64,000 nucleotides of DNA from Eubacteriaceae bacterium (GTDB lineage Bacteria > Bacillota > Clostridia > Eubacteriales > Eubacteriaceae), in the NCBI GenBank assembly GCA_016650045.1, contig JAENWK010000002.1, positions 32,136-96,135 of the forward strand, written 5' to 3'. Below, in pieces: positions 53,101-60,444 of the stretch (position 1 is the first letter of the stretch; every line of letters begins with the position of its first letter). The notes beneath the pieces are model-generated. The model was not told the DNA's origin. It searched no databases and saw only the letters and a list, made by a program, of their open reading frames with translations. Position numbers and translations under genes: made by a program.

Positions 53101-55406
53101 AAATAAAAACCCTGACAATGAATGCTTTTGGAAAATTTAAAAACAAAACCATTGCTCTGGAACCCGGCTTAAACATCATCCAGGGAAATAACGAAGCCGG
53201 GAAAACAACGGCTCAGGCATTTATTCAAGGCATGTATTTTGGCTTTTACAAACCCTATCGAAAAAAGAAAACCTATGGTTTGGAATATGAAAAATATCTG
53301 CCCTGGGAACAGCTGAATTACAGCGGCGCTTTGATTTATGAGGTCAATGGCCGTGAAATCCGCTTGGAACGGAATTTTCTAAGAGGCAAAGACAGCCTGA
53401 TTATCTACGATAATACAACCGGGGAAGACATTACCGAAGGCTTTCAATATGATGGTGTCATTCGCCAACACCTGCCCCTGGCGGAACTTGACATGACCCC
53501 GGGGATTTATAACAGCACCGTGAACATCCGGCAGCTGCCCGTTGAAATCGAACCCGGTCCCCAGGAAGAAATCAGAGAATGCTATCTTAAAATGCAGCGG
53601 TCTGATGGCAATGATATGAATCTCAAAGGCATTGCCCGGCGACTGGAAGAAAAAAAGAAAAACATTGGCAGGTCAGGTCAAAGCAAATCCAAAGTCGGAT
53701 TGGCCATTCGCAAACGCGACGATCTTCTTATCGCCCTCAAAGAAGGGGAAGAAGCCTATGCCAAAGTAGCCTTGAATCAGGAAACTATTGTGCGCTACCA
53801 AAAAAGAATGGAAAAAATTGAAACCGAGAATGATTTTTTTGTTCAGGAAACAGCAGTGAACCATAAAAGAGAATTGCTCCAGACTTATGAAAAAATTACC
53901 GAACTCGAAAAAGAAAACACCCAGCTCGCTGAAAATATCAAAGGCTGGGAAAAGCTCCAATGTTTTACCTATGATAAATTAGAAGGCCTTAAGGCCATTG
54001 AAAATCAAATTGAACGTCTCACCGATCAGATGAATTATATCGAAAAAGAAATGAACGATCTGGAATTTCATTTAAAAAGTATTCGCCAAAAGGAAGAATC
54101 CAAACGTCTTTGTCTGAATGGGAAAAACTGGGAAAGCATTTGCGAAGATTACGAAACCTTTATTGAGAATAAGGCATCACCCGATGAGGCCAATAAAAAA
54201 TCCACCAGAAGTCTTGGTGTTCTTTTGGCCGGACTCATCCTTGTCGGCATTGGCCTGGCAGGAACCATGATGAACGGTTCCTGCCAAGTCAGCGAAAGTC
54301 TGGGAAATGTTTTTCTAACCCTGGGCATCGCCATGACCCTGGTCGGGGTCATCGGTGCGGGATTATTGGCCGTCACCATTTCTAAAAGCAGAAAAGAACA
54401 GAAAATCAGAGCAAATAATGGGGTTTCGGAGTCCATTCTCGAAAAATATGAGACGGACACCCAGGAAGACTTTATCAATTATTTTAAAAAGGCATCGCGA
54501 AGCCAAAAAGAACTGGAACAAATGAAAAACGAAGGCGAACTCCTGTCGGTTCAGCAATCCCGTCGTCAGGCAGGGTTTGAAGTTTTGTTTGAACAACGTC
54601 GCGGGATTTTAAAAGATTTTAAAACCCAATTAGCAAAATTTGGGGTACCATCCGTTGAAGTTTATGCCAAAGGCTGCAAAAAAAGCCAACAAACAGAGGA
54701 AATGAAACTGCACTTTAATACCAATCTGCGCTTACTGGAAGGCCTGTACGAAACCGTCAATGCCGGAAAAATAGCCGGCGGCAACAGTCTCTGGGATAAA
54801 GCGCCGCCACAGGCGGAAGAACTTTTGAAACTGGGGAAAGAAATTGCCCGGCTTGAAGGCGAAAACAATACCCTTATGGAAGGGGTCAGCCTGCCCGTGG
54901 AAACAACGGAGGCCCTTAAAACCCTTAATTCTCAAATTGATGCCTGTGACCTGGAAATAAGGGCCTGTGACGCCGCACTTGAAATCCTTGAAAAAATTCA
55001 AAAAGAGTCCCATCAGGATTCGGCACCGGAGCTTAATCAGCACATTGGTGCTATTTTAGGCGAACTTACCCAACATTACCAAGGGGTGAAAATTGATGAA
55101 ACCATGAAAGTGAAAGTGGTGGATCCTTTGGTTGGGAATTTCAGGGATGCGGAACAGCTGAGTGCCGGCACCATGGATCAGGTTCACTTCGCTTTTCGCT
55201 ACGGCATCAGCGATGTGCTCAACCGGGATATGCCCTTTATATTGGATGAACCCTTTGCACGCTATGACCATCAGCGAAAAACCCAGGCCCTTAAATTACT
55301 GGGAGAACTGAGCCAGCGGGAACAGGTCATTCTGTTTACCTGTGGCGATGGCGAAGGCCAAATCCTGGATGCTCTGGGGGTTGCCTATCACAGTATTCAA
55401 CTTTAG
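53097..55406 (+). CDS. SbcC/YhaN-like AAA ATPase with coiled coils and membrane segments
   Basis: The 769-residue partner of the preceding nuclease has an SMC/Rad50-type split ATPase. Walker A is IIQGNNEAGKTTA at residues about 24-36; the signature LSAGTMDQVHFAFR and Walker B FILDEPFARYD lie near 690-725. Coiled-coil arms fill residues 170-350 and 440-650. Between them (about 370-425) are two strong hydrophobic segments (SLGVLLAGLILVGIGLAGTMM; VFLTLGIAMTLVGVIGAGLL), so the arm is probably membrane-anchored, as in YhaN. It likely processes DNA ends at the membrane. Confidence 0.92.
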   Translation: MKIKTLTMNAFGKFKNKTIALEPGLNIIQGNNEAGKTTAQAFIQGMYFGFYKPYRKKKTYGLEYEKYLPWEQLNYSGALIYEVNGREIRLERNFLRGKDSLIIYDNTTGEDITEGFQYDGVIRQHLPLAELDMTPGIYNSTVNIRQLPVEIEPGPQEEIRECYLKMQRSDGNDMNLKGIARRLEEKKKNIGRSGQSKSKVGLAIRKRDDLLIALKEGEEAYAKVALNQETIVRYQKRMEKIETENDFFVQETAVNHKRELLQTYEKITELEKENTQLAENIKGWEKLQCFTYDKLEGLKAIENQIERLTDQMNYIEKEMNDLEFHLKSIRQKEESKRLCLNGKNWESICEDYETFIENKASPDEANKKSTRSLGVLLAGLILVGIGLAGTMMNGSCQVSESLGNVFLTLGIAMTLVGVIGAGLLAVTISKSRKEQKIRANNGVSESILEKYETDTQEDFINYFKKASRSQKELEQMKNEGELLSVQQSRRQAGFEVLFEQRRGILKDFKTQLAKFGVPSVEVYAKGCKKSQQTEEMKLHFNTNLRLLEGLYETVNAGKIAGGNSLWDKAPPQAEELLKLGKEIARLEGENNTLMEGVSLPVETTEALKTLNSQIDACDLEIRACDAALEILEKIQKESHQDSAPELNQHIGAILGELTQHYQGVKIDETMKVKVVDPLVGNFRDAEQLSAGTMDQVHFAFRYGISDVLNRDMPFILDEPFARYDHQRKTQALKLLGELSQREQVILFTCGDGEGQILDALGVAYHSIQL

Positions 55407-55520
55407 CATCACAAATACTTGAAAAACATTAAAATTTCCCCTAAATTTATTCCTTAAATTTAATAAAATCCTTTATAATGCTTAAATGGGAACATAACCA
55501 AAAAGAAGGAGAGTGGATTT

Positions 55521-55871
55521 GTGAAATTAAGTCAAGTTAGAGAACTTCTCAACGCTGTTGTTTTGACCGGAGAAAATCACCTTGATGATGAGGTTTATGT
55601 CGGTTTCGGCTGCGATCTCATGAGTGATGTCCTGTGCTATGCCAAAGAAGGTGCGGTCTTACTCACTGGTCTATCAAACAAACAGGTCCTCAATACGGCA
55701 GAAATGGCCAATATGAACAGCATTGTTTTTGTGCGAAACAAGGTTCCCAACAATGAGATCCTTGAACTGGCAAGGGAAATGGATATCCTGACGATGACCA
55801 CAAAACTCATCCTCTTTGAATGCTGTGGGATTCTTTACGAACATGGCCTTAAGGGGGCGAACCTCAGTTGA
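55521..55871 (+). CDS. DRTGG domain protein 1 of the hydrogenase-linked module
   Basis: A 116-residue protein resembling the DRTGG fold found in some phosphotransacetylases and CBS proteins, here as a stand-alone unit. Its start (MKLSQVRELLNAVVL) parallels that of the second copy at 57667 (MKVSELLLNKSFVCV), so the two are paralogues. It starts at a GTG behind AAGGAGAG and has TATAAT at 55474-55479 upstream. Its 3' end overlaps the ATPase gene by 4 bases. Function is unknown; such proteins cluster with sensory hydrogenases. The domain call is from the fold pattern and context, not from a literal DRTGG motif. Confidence 0.75.
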   Translation: MKLSQVRELLNAVVLTGENHLDDEVYVGFGCDLMSDVLCYAKEGAVLLTGLSNKQVLNTAEMANMNSIVFVRNKVPNNEILELAREMDILTMTTKLILFECCGILYEHGLKGANLS

Positions 55872-56287
55872 GCTATGAACTCGTCTTTGATGTCAAACGA
55901 GGAGATTTTGATAAAGCCGGAGAAGCCTCCCGTAAAATCAAGCATACCCTCCAGCAGCTGGGTGTCAGCAATCGTATTATCCGAAAAATTTCCATCGCCG
56001 GCTATGAAGGTGAAATGAATCTTGCCATTCATTCGCTGGGCGGAAAAATCATCCTGGCGGTTGGAGAAAATAAGCTGACCCTGACCATTGAGGACGTTGG
56101 CCCGGGGATTCCCGATATTAAACTGGCAATGACCGAAGGATTTTCTACTGCCGGAGATGAAGTGCGTTCGATGGGATTTGGCGCCGGAATGGGTCTCACC
56201 AACATGGTGAAAAACGCTGATGCATTTGAAATCACCTCTGAAATTAATGAGGGAACCAAAATTGTGATGAATTTTATCATTCAATAA
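55868..56287 (+). CDS. Small GHKL ATPase, anti-sigma/kinase-like
   Basis: A 139-residue protein made of one HATPase domain. The N-box is EGEMNLAIHS, the G1 box EDVGPGIPD and the G2 box SMGFGAGMGL. It has no dimerisation or sensor domain, so it resembles RsbT/RsbW-type serine kinases more than histidine kinases. It starts at a TTG that overlaps the preceding stop (TTGA), so it is translationally coupled. The place between a DRTGG protein and a sensory hydrogenase suggests an output kinase; its target is unknown. Confidence 0.85.
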   Translation: MSYELVFDVKRGDFDKAGEASRKIKHTLQQLGVSNRIIRKISIAGYEGEMNLAIHSLGGKIILAVGENKLTLTIEDVGPGIPDIKLAMTEGFSTAGDEVRSMGFGAGMGLTNMVKNADAFEITSEINEGTKIVMNFIIQ

Positions 56288-56310
56288 TTTGCGAAAGGAA
56301 GGGACTTCTT

Positions 56311-57645
56311 GTGGAAAAATTACTTCATTCTGTCTATCTCGATGAAGAAAAATGCTTGGGTTGCACCACCTGTCTGAGAAATTGCCCAACCGGGGCAATT
56401 CGCGTTCGCGGCGGAAAAGCAACCATTATTGAGTCGAAATGTATTGATTGTGGGGAATGCATACGCATTTGTCCCCACAAAGCAAAATTAGCAAAAACCG
56501 ATCCCCTTTCAAAAATAAATGACTATAAATACAAGGTGGCCATTCCGGCCCCGACGATTATTGGTCAATTTAAAACCAAACATTCCATTGATCGGATTCT
56601 ATCCGCCATTAAATCCCTGGGATTTGACGAAGTGGTCGAGGTTGCCTATGGTGCTGAAGTCGTGGGTCGGGCGCTGAAGTATGAATTTCATGCCAAGCAT
56701 TATCCCAAACCCCTCATATCCTCGGCCTGTCCTGCGGTTGTCAAACTGATTCAGGTGCGATTTCCCGAACTCACCAAAAATATCTGCCGTCTCACTTCAC
56801 CCATGGCCCTAACCGCCAGGTTGGTAAGAAAACGGTTGCGCGAACAAACTAACATTAAAAATAGTGATGTGGGTATTTTCTTTATTACCCCCTGTGCGGC
56901 AAAAGCCACCATGGTCAATAACCCTTCATCCACAGAAGACGACATGTATGCCAATATTGACGGTGCCATTGCCATTAAGGATGTGTACAATGACATCTCC
57001 AGTTTTCTCAATGACGGCACCAAGGCCAACAGTTATTACAATTCAACCCCGGGAGCCTTTAGCTGGGCACTTTCCGGCGGAGAAAGCGATTATCTGAAAA
57101 ATAAAAATGTTCTCCACGTCGATGGCATTCAAAACGTCATCAATGTTCTTGATGAAATTGAATGCGGAAAACTGGATACCATTGAATTTTTCGAAGGTTT
57201 GGCCTGTATCGGCGGTTGCGTTGGCGGGTGTTTAACCGTTGAAAATAATTATGTGGCAAAAATGTACATCCAGGAACGGGCGAAAAATGCCAAACAGACC
57301 TCGATTCTTCATATGTCCGAAGAATATGTGAAAGAGGTTTATAATTCCGGAATGATGCATATTAAAGAGCGCATTGTTCCCAGACCGGCCGAGCCCCTGG
57401 ATCAGGATATCAATAAAGCCATTGCCAAAATGCAGGAAATCGAAGTGCTTGAAAGCCACCTGCCGGGACTTGATTGCGGGTCCTGCGGTGCCCCGGGATG
57501 CCGTGCCCTGGCCGAAGACATTGTGACCGGAAAAGCCCGCGAAATCGATTGCGTTTTTGTTCTGAAAGATCGCGTTCTGGAGCTGTCCAAATTATCCAAT
57601 GAGCTATTACAGCTGGGCCATCCCACCGGAAAAACCAGCGAATAA
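56311..57645 (+). CDS. Putative sensory [FeFe]-hydrogenase-like protein HydS
   Basis: This 444-residue protein has a two-cluster ferredoxin domain (CLGCTTCLRNCP; CIDCGECIRICP), then a hydrogenase H-cluster domain. A C-terminal 4Fe-4S domain with C-x2-C-x4-C-x16-C spacing follows (start LDCGSCGAPGC). The four H-cluster cysteines are kept at 140, 195, 299 and 303, but motifs differ from the catalytic enzyme: SSACPAVV for TSC(C/S)PxW, TPCAAKAT for MPCxxKxxE and ACIGGCVGGC for the third. Replacement of the proton-relay Cys by Ala is known for sensory HydS enzymes. It has no PAS domain. It lies four genes upstream of the bifurcating hydrogenase operon. Confidence 0.85.
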   Translation: MEKLLHSVYLDEEKCLGCTTCLRNCPTGAIRVRGGKATIIESKCIDCGECIRICPHKAKLAKTDPLSKINDYKYKVAIPAPTIIGQFKTKHSIDRILSAIKSLGFDEVVEVAYGAEVVGRALKYEFHAKHYPKPLISSACPAVVKLIQVRFPELTKNICRLTSPMALTARLVRKRLREQTNIKNSDVGIFFITPCAAKATMVNNPSSTEDDMYANIDGAIAIKDVYNDISSFLNDGTKANSYYNSTPGAFSWALSGGESDYLKNKNVLHVDGIQNVINVLDEIECGKLDTIEFFEGLACIGGCVGGCLTVENNYVAKMYIQERAKNAKQTSILHMSEEYVKEVYNSGMMHIKERIVPRPAEPLDQDINKAIAKMQEIEVLESHLPGLDCGSCGAPGCRALAEDIVTGKAREIDCVFVLKDRVLELSKLSNELLQLGHPTGKTSE

Positions 57646-57666
57646 TAAAGAGAGTAGGAGAAACCC

Positions 57667-57999
57667 ATGAAAGTCAGTGAATTATTGCTAAACAAGTCCT
57701 TTGTATGTGTCAATCCCCAGGTTGGCATTGAAGGCGACATTGAAAGCGGCTATGTCGGTGATTTGCTAAGCTGGGTCATGGCCAATGCCGGACACAATTG
57801 TGCCTGGATTACCATCCAAACCCATGTAAATATTATTGCGGTGGCATCCCTTTTGGAAATGACCTGTGTGATTATTCCAGAAGGGGCAGAAGTTGAAGAG
57901 GGAACCCTGAAACGGGCCACTCTGGAAAAGATTCCCATCATCACCACCAATCTCAATGCCTACGAAGCGTGTCAGATTTTGGGAAAAGCAGGCGTGTGA
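57667..57999 (+). CDS. DRTGG domain protein 2 of the hydrogenase-linked module
   Basis: A 110-residue stand-alone protein of the same type as the one at 55521, with the more regular segments VNPQVGIEGDIESGYVGDL, HVNIIAVASLLEMTCVII and IITTNLNAYEACQILGK. It follows the HydS-like gene by 21 bases and precedes the PHP gene by 3 bases. Proteins of this sort may bind a nucleotide, but no ligand is known. Two copies flanking the ATPase and HydS-like genes suggest they are regulatory parts of one complex or pathway. Confidence 0.78.
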   Translation: MKVSELLLNKSFVCVNPQVGIEGDIESGYVGDLLSWVMANAGHNCAWITIQTHVNIIAVASLLEMTCVIIPEGAEVEEGTLKRATLEKIPIITTNLNAYEACQILGKAGV

Positions 58000-58002
58000 A
58001 AA

Positions 58003-58719
58003 ATGCAACGCCTGGCCATTGATCTGCATATTCATTCCGCCCTTTCCCCCTGTGGAGAAGAAGAAATGACACCCAACAATATTGTGAATATGGCAATGAT
58101 TAAAGAACTTGATTTTATTGCCGTCACCGATCATAATACCGGTAAAAATTTACCAGCCGTTATGGCCGTGGCCAAAGAAATTGGCGAAGGCATTTGTATT
58201 CTCCCGGGAATTGAAGTTGCAACCAAAGAAGAAGCCCATGTGCTGGCCTATTTTCCCACCCTGGAGGGCGCCATGGAACTGGATGAAATTCTTTATAAAC
58301 ATTTACCGAATATTATGAATCGGAAGGAACGTTTTGGTCCCCAAACTATTATGGATAAAGACGACAATATCATCGGAGAAGTGGATAAGCTGTTAATCAA
58401 TGCCACGGACATCGGCATTGATAGGCTTTGGGACATCGTCACCGCCATTGGCGGGGTGATTGTGCCGGCCCATATTGACCGAAAATCTTATAGCCTAATT
58501 TCCGCCCTGGGGTTTATTCCGCCAGCTTTGGGTATAAAAACATGCGAAGTTTCCAAAAATGAACCCATTGAAGGCATCAAAGAGCGGTTTTTGTTCTTCA
58601 AAGACTACCAATTCATCCATGGATCCGATGCTCACCAGCTGGAAGACATTGCTGAACGGAAATATTTTCTGGATCTGATGGATATGCGGCGAATAAACCT
58701 GATCCGTTATCTCGGATAA
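58003..58719 (+). CDS. PHP domain phosphoesterase
   Basis: A 238-residue PHP-type metal-dependent phosphoesterase. Metal ligands are seen in IDLHIHSALSPCGEEEM (His8, His10), FIAVTDHNTGKNL, GIEVATKEEAHVLAYF, VPAHIDRKS and FIHGSDAHQLEDI. Relatives degrade nucleotides such as pAp or pApA, or unknown phosphates. As the last gene of the DRTGG/HydS module it may produce or destroy a small signalling molecule. A terminator follows. Confidence 0.88.
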   Translation: MQRLAIDLHIHSALSPCGEEEMTPNNIVNMAMIKELDFIAVTDHNTGKNLPAVMAVAKEIGEGICILPGIEVATKEEAHVLAYFPTLEGAMELDEILYKHLPNIMNRKERFGPQTIMDKDDNIIGEVDKLLINATDIGIDRLWDIVTAIGGVIVPAHIDRKSYSLISALGFIPPALGIKTCEVSKNEPIEGIKERFLFFKDYQFIHGSDAHQLEDIAERKYFLDLMDMRRINLIRYLG

Positions 58720-58746
58720 ACAACAATATAATGCGACTAAAAAACG

Positions 58747-58773
58747 GAAACAGAAATGTTTCTGTGTTTTTTT
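58747..58773 (+). terminator. Rho-independent terminator of the HydS module
   Basis: GAAACA pairs with TGTTTC around a GAAA tetraloop (58747-58762), followed by TGTG and T7. It ends the upstream module, so hydC needs its own promoter. The rest of the gap (to 58998) holds that promoter and operator. Confidence 0.75.
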
Positions 58774-58891
58774 AAGGAAAAAAGTATATTTGCATTAAAA
58801 AAACCACCCTACGGGTAGAATTTCAACCCATATTTAGCCTAGAGGTAAAGGTTTTCATAAAAATAACGGTGTAAAAGAGTAAAAAAAATAT

Positions 58892-58909
58892 CTGTTAAAT
58901 TTATAACAA
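58892..58909. promoter_or_regulatory. Candidate Rex operator in the hyd promoter
   Basis: The 18 bases CTGTTAAATTTATAACAA match the clostridial Rex consensus TTGTTAA-N4-TTAACAA at 12 of 14 fixed positions and contain the perfect dyad TGTTAAATTTATAACA. It covers the -35 zone of the promoter below, as expected for a repressor that senses the NADH/NAD+ ratio. Confidence 0.65.
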
Positions 58910-58931
58910 ATAGTGCTATTTATGTTATAAT
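58903..58931 (+). promoter_or_regulatory. Promoter of the hyd operon
   Basis: An extended -10 element TGTTATAAT at 58923-58931 lies 67 bases upstream of the hydC start. The -35 zone (58903-58908, ATAACA) is poor and overlaps the Rex-like dyad. Confidence 0.65.
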
Positions 58932-58998
58932 GACCACGTTAGAAATTATGCGACGAAAAGCGTAAAGGTTTGCACTATTATTTAGGAGGTTTTGAAAA

Positions 58999-59469
58999 TT
59001 GGCTGAATTAATACCAGTTGAAAATTTGGACGTAGTAAAGGCAATTGTTGCTGAGCACAGAAATGTGCCAGGTTGTTTAATGCAAATATTGCAGGAAACA
59101 CAGAACGATTATGGCTATCTGCCACTTGAACTACAAAGAACCATTGCAGATGAATTAGGGATTCCCCTAACAGAAGTATATGGTGTGGCGACATTTTACT
59201 CACAGTTTACCCTGAAACCAAAAGGAAAATACAAAATTGGTGTCTGTCTGGGAACAGCTTGTTATGTTAGAGGATCGCAGCCTATTCTTGAAAAAGTTAA
59301 TAATATTCTTGGTACAGTTGTTGGCGAAACAACGGCTGATGGCAAATGGTCGGTAGATGCAACACGCTGTGTTGGTGCCTGCGGTTTAGCTCCGGTAATG
59401 ATGATTAACGACGATGTATTTGGACGTTTAACCGTTAAAGAGATCCCCACAATCCTGGAAAAATACTAG
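58999..59469 (+). CDS. hydC: Electron-bifurcating hydrogenase subunit HydC (NuoE-like)
   Basis: A 156-residue thioredoxin-fold [2Fe-2S] subunit of the NuoE type. The four ligands are in VCLGTACYVRGSQ and CVGACGLAP (C-x4-C and C-x3-C). In acetogens HydABC(D) couples H2 oxidation to joint reduction of ferredoxin and NAD+. The start is TTG at 58999, 8 bases after AGGAGGT; no ATG fits. It opens the operon hydC, ATPase gene, hydD, hydB, hydA. Confidence 0.95.
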   Translation: MAELIPVENLDVVKAIVAEHRNVPGCLMQILQETQNDYGYLPLELQRTIADELGIPLTEVYGVATFYSQFTLKPKGKYKIGVCLGTACYVRGSQPILEKVNNILGTVVGETTADGKWSVDATRCVGACGLAPVMMINDDVFGRLTVKEIPTILEKY

Positions 59470-59476
59470 TTTAAAA

Positions 59477-60025
59477 ATGAAAGAGTTATCTCTTCATATA
59501 CTTGATATTACCCAAAATTCAATAAGAGCCGAAGCAATGCTCATATCCCTGACGGTTAATGAATCTTCAGCGGAAAATAACCTGACTATTGTCATCGAAG
59601 ACAATGGCAAAGGGATTCCTGCAGAGAAGCTTCAAACCATTGCCGATCCTTTTGTCACGTCCAGAACCACCCGAAAAGTCGGGCTGGGATTATCTTTATT
59701 TAAAGCGGCAGCTGAAGGCTGCGATGGCTTTTTCGAGATTACTTCGATTCTGGGGGTTGGAACGAAGGTTACCGGGAGTTTCAGAAGGGATCATATCGAC
59801 CGTGCCCCTCTCGGGAACATGGCGGATACGATTGTTACCATGGTGATGTCCTTTGGAGAGGCTGATCTTTTTTATGAACATAATTGCAATCAACAGAAAT
59901 TTATAATGGATACACGCGAAATAAAGGAGACCCTGGGAGTTACATCTCTTAACGAACTCGATATTCTTAACTGGATACGGGAATTTGTTAAAGAAGGTCT
60001 CGAAGAAATTATGGAGGAAAAATAA
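59477..60025 (+). CDS. GHKL ATPase-domain protein in the hyd operon
   Basis: A 182-residue protein with a histidine-kinase-like ATPase domain: N-box LDITQNSIRAEA at residues 9-20, G1 VIEDNGKGIPAEK, and KVGLGLSLFKAAAEGCDG. It has no phospho-accepting His domain or sensor. The C-terminal 80 residues are family-specific. Homologues sit between hydC and hydD in Acetobacterium (from memory, named HydE there, not to be confused with the maturase). It is probably not a stable enzyme subunit and its role is unknown; a regulatory kinase is likely. Confidence 0.88.
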   Translation: MKELSLHILDITQNSIRAEAMLISLTVNESSAENNLTIVIEDNGKGIPAEKLQTIADPFVTSRTTRKVGLGLSLFKAAAEGCDGFFEITSILGVGTKVTGSFRRDHIDRAPLGNMADTIVTMVMSFGEADLFYEHNCNQQKFIMDTREIKETLGVTSLNELDILNWIREFVKEGLEEIMEEK

Positions 60026-60026
60026 T

Positions 60027-60425
60027 ATGGCAAAGTCCCTGGCTGAATTAAAAGCGATTCGTGAGAAAAAAATAGACGAAATACAATTACGACATGGCAA
60101 AGATGGCTATCGTGTTGTTGTCGGAATGGCAACCTGCGGTATCGCATCCGGCGCCCGTCCGGTCATGATTAAACTCATGGAAGAAGTAGATACGAAAGGC
60201 TTGGTAGATGTTACTGTAGCTCAAACCGGTTGTATCGGTTCCTGTCGTCTTGAACCAATTGTTGAAGTATACAATGCCAAAGGCGAAAAAGTAACCTATG
60301 TGCATATGACACCTGAAAAGGTTACCAGGGTCGTTGACGAACACTTAGCATTAGGTAAAGTTGTTGAAGAATATACCATGACTGTGGTTGATGGTAAAAT
60401 CATCGATCCTAATGTTAAGGGTTAA
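60027..60425 (+). CDS. hydD: Thioredoxin-like [2Fe-2S] ferredoxin HydD
   Basis: A 132-residue [2Fe-2S] protein of the thioredoxin-like ferredoxin family. The cluster ligands are in ATCGIASGA and TGCIGSCRLEP. It shares this fold with the N-terminal domain of HydB. The ATG at 60027 follows GGAGG by about 10 bases; an upstream in-frame start would overlap the previous gene. In Acetobacterium HydD is a fourth, accessory subunit of the hydrogenase; its electron path is not established. Confidence 0.93.
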   Translation: MAKSLAELKAIREKKIDEIQLRHGKDGYRVVVGMATCGIASGARPVMIKLMEEVDTKGLVDVTVAQTGCIGSCRLEPIVEVYNAKGEKVTYVHMTPEKVTRVVDEHLALGKVVEEYTMTVVDGKIIDPNVKG

Positions 60426-60444
60426 TTGAGGAGGAGAAGAACAG

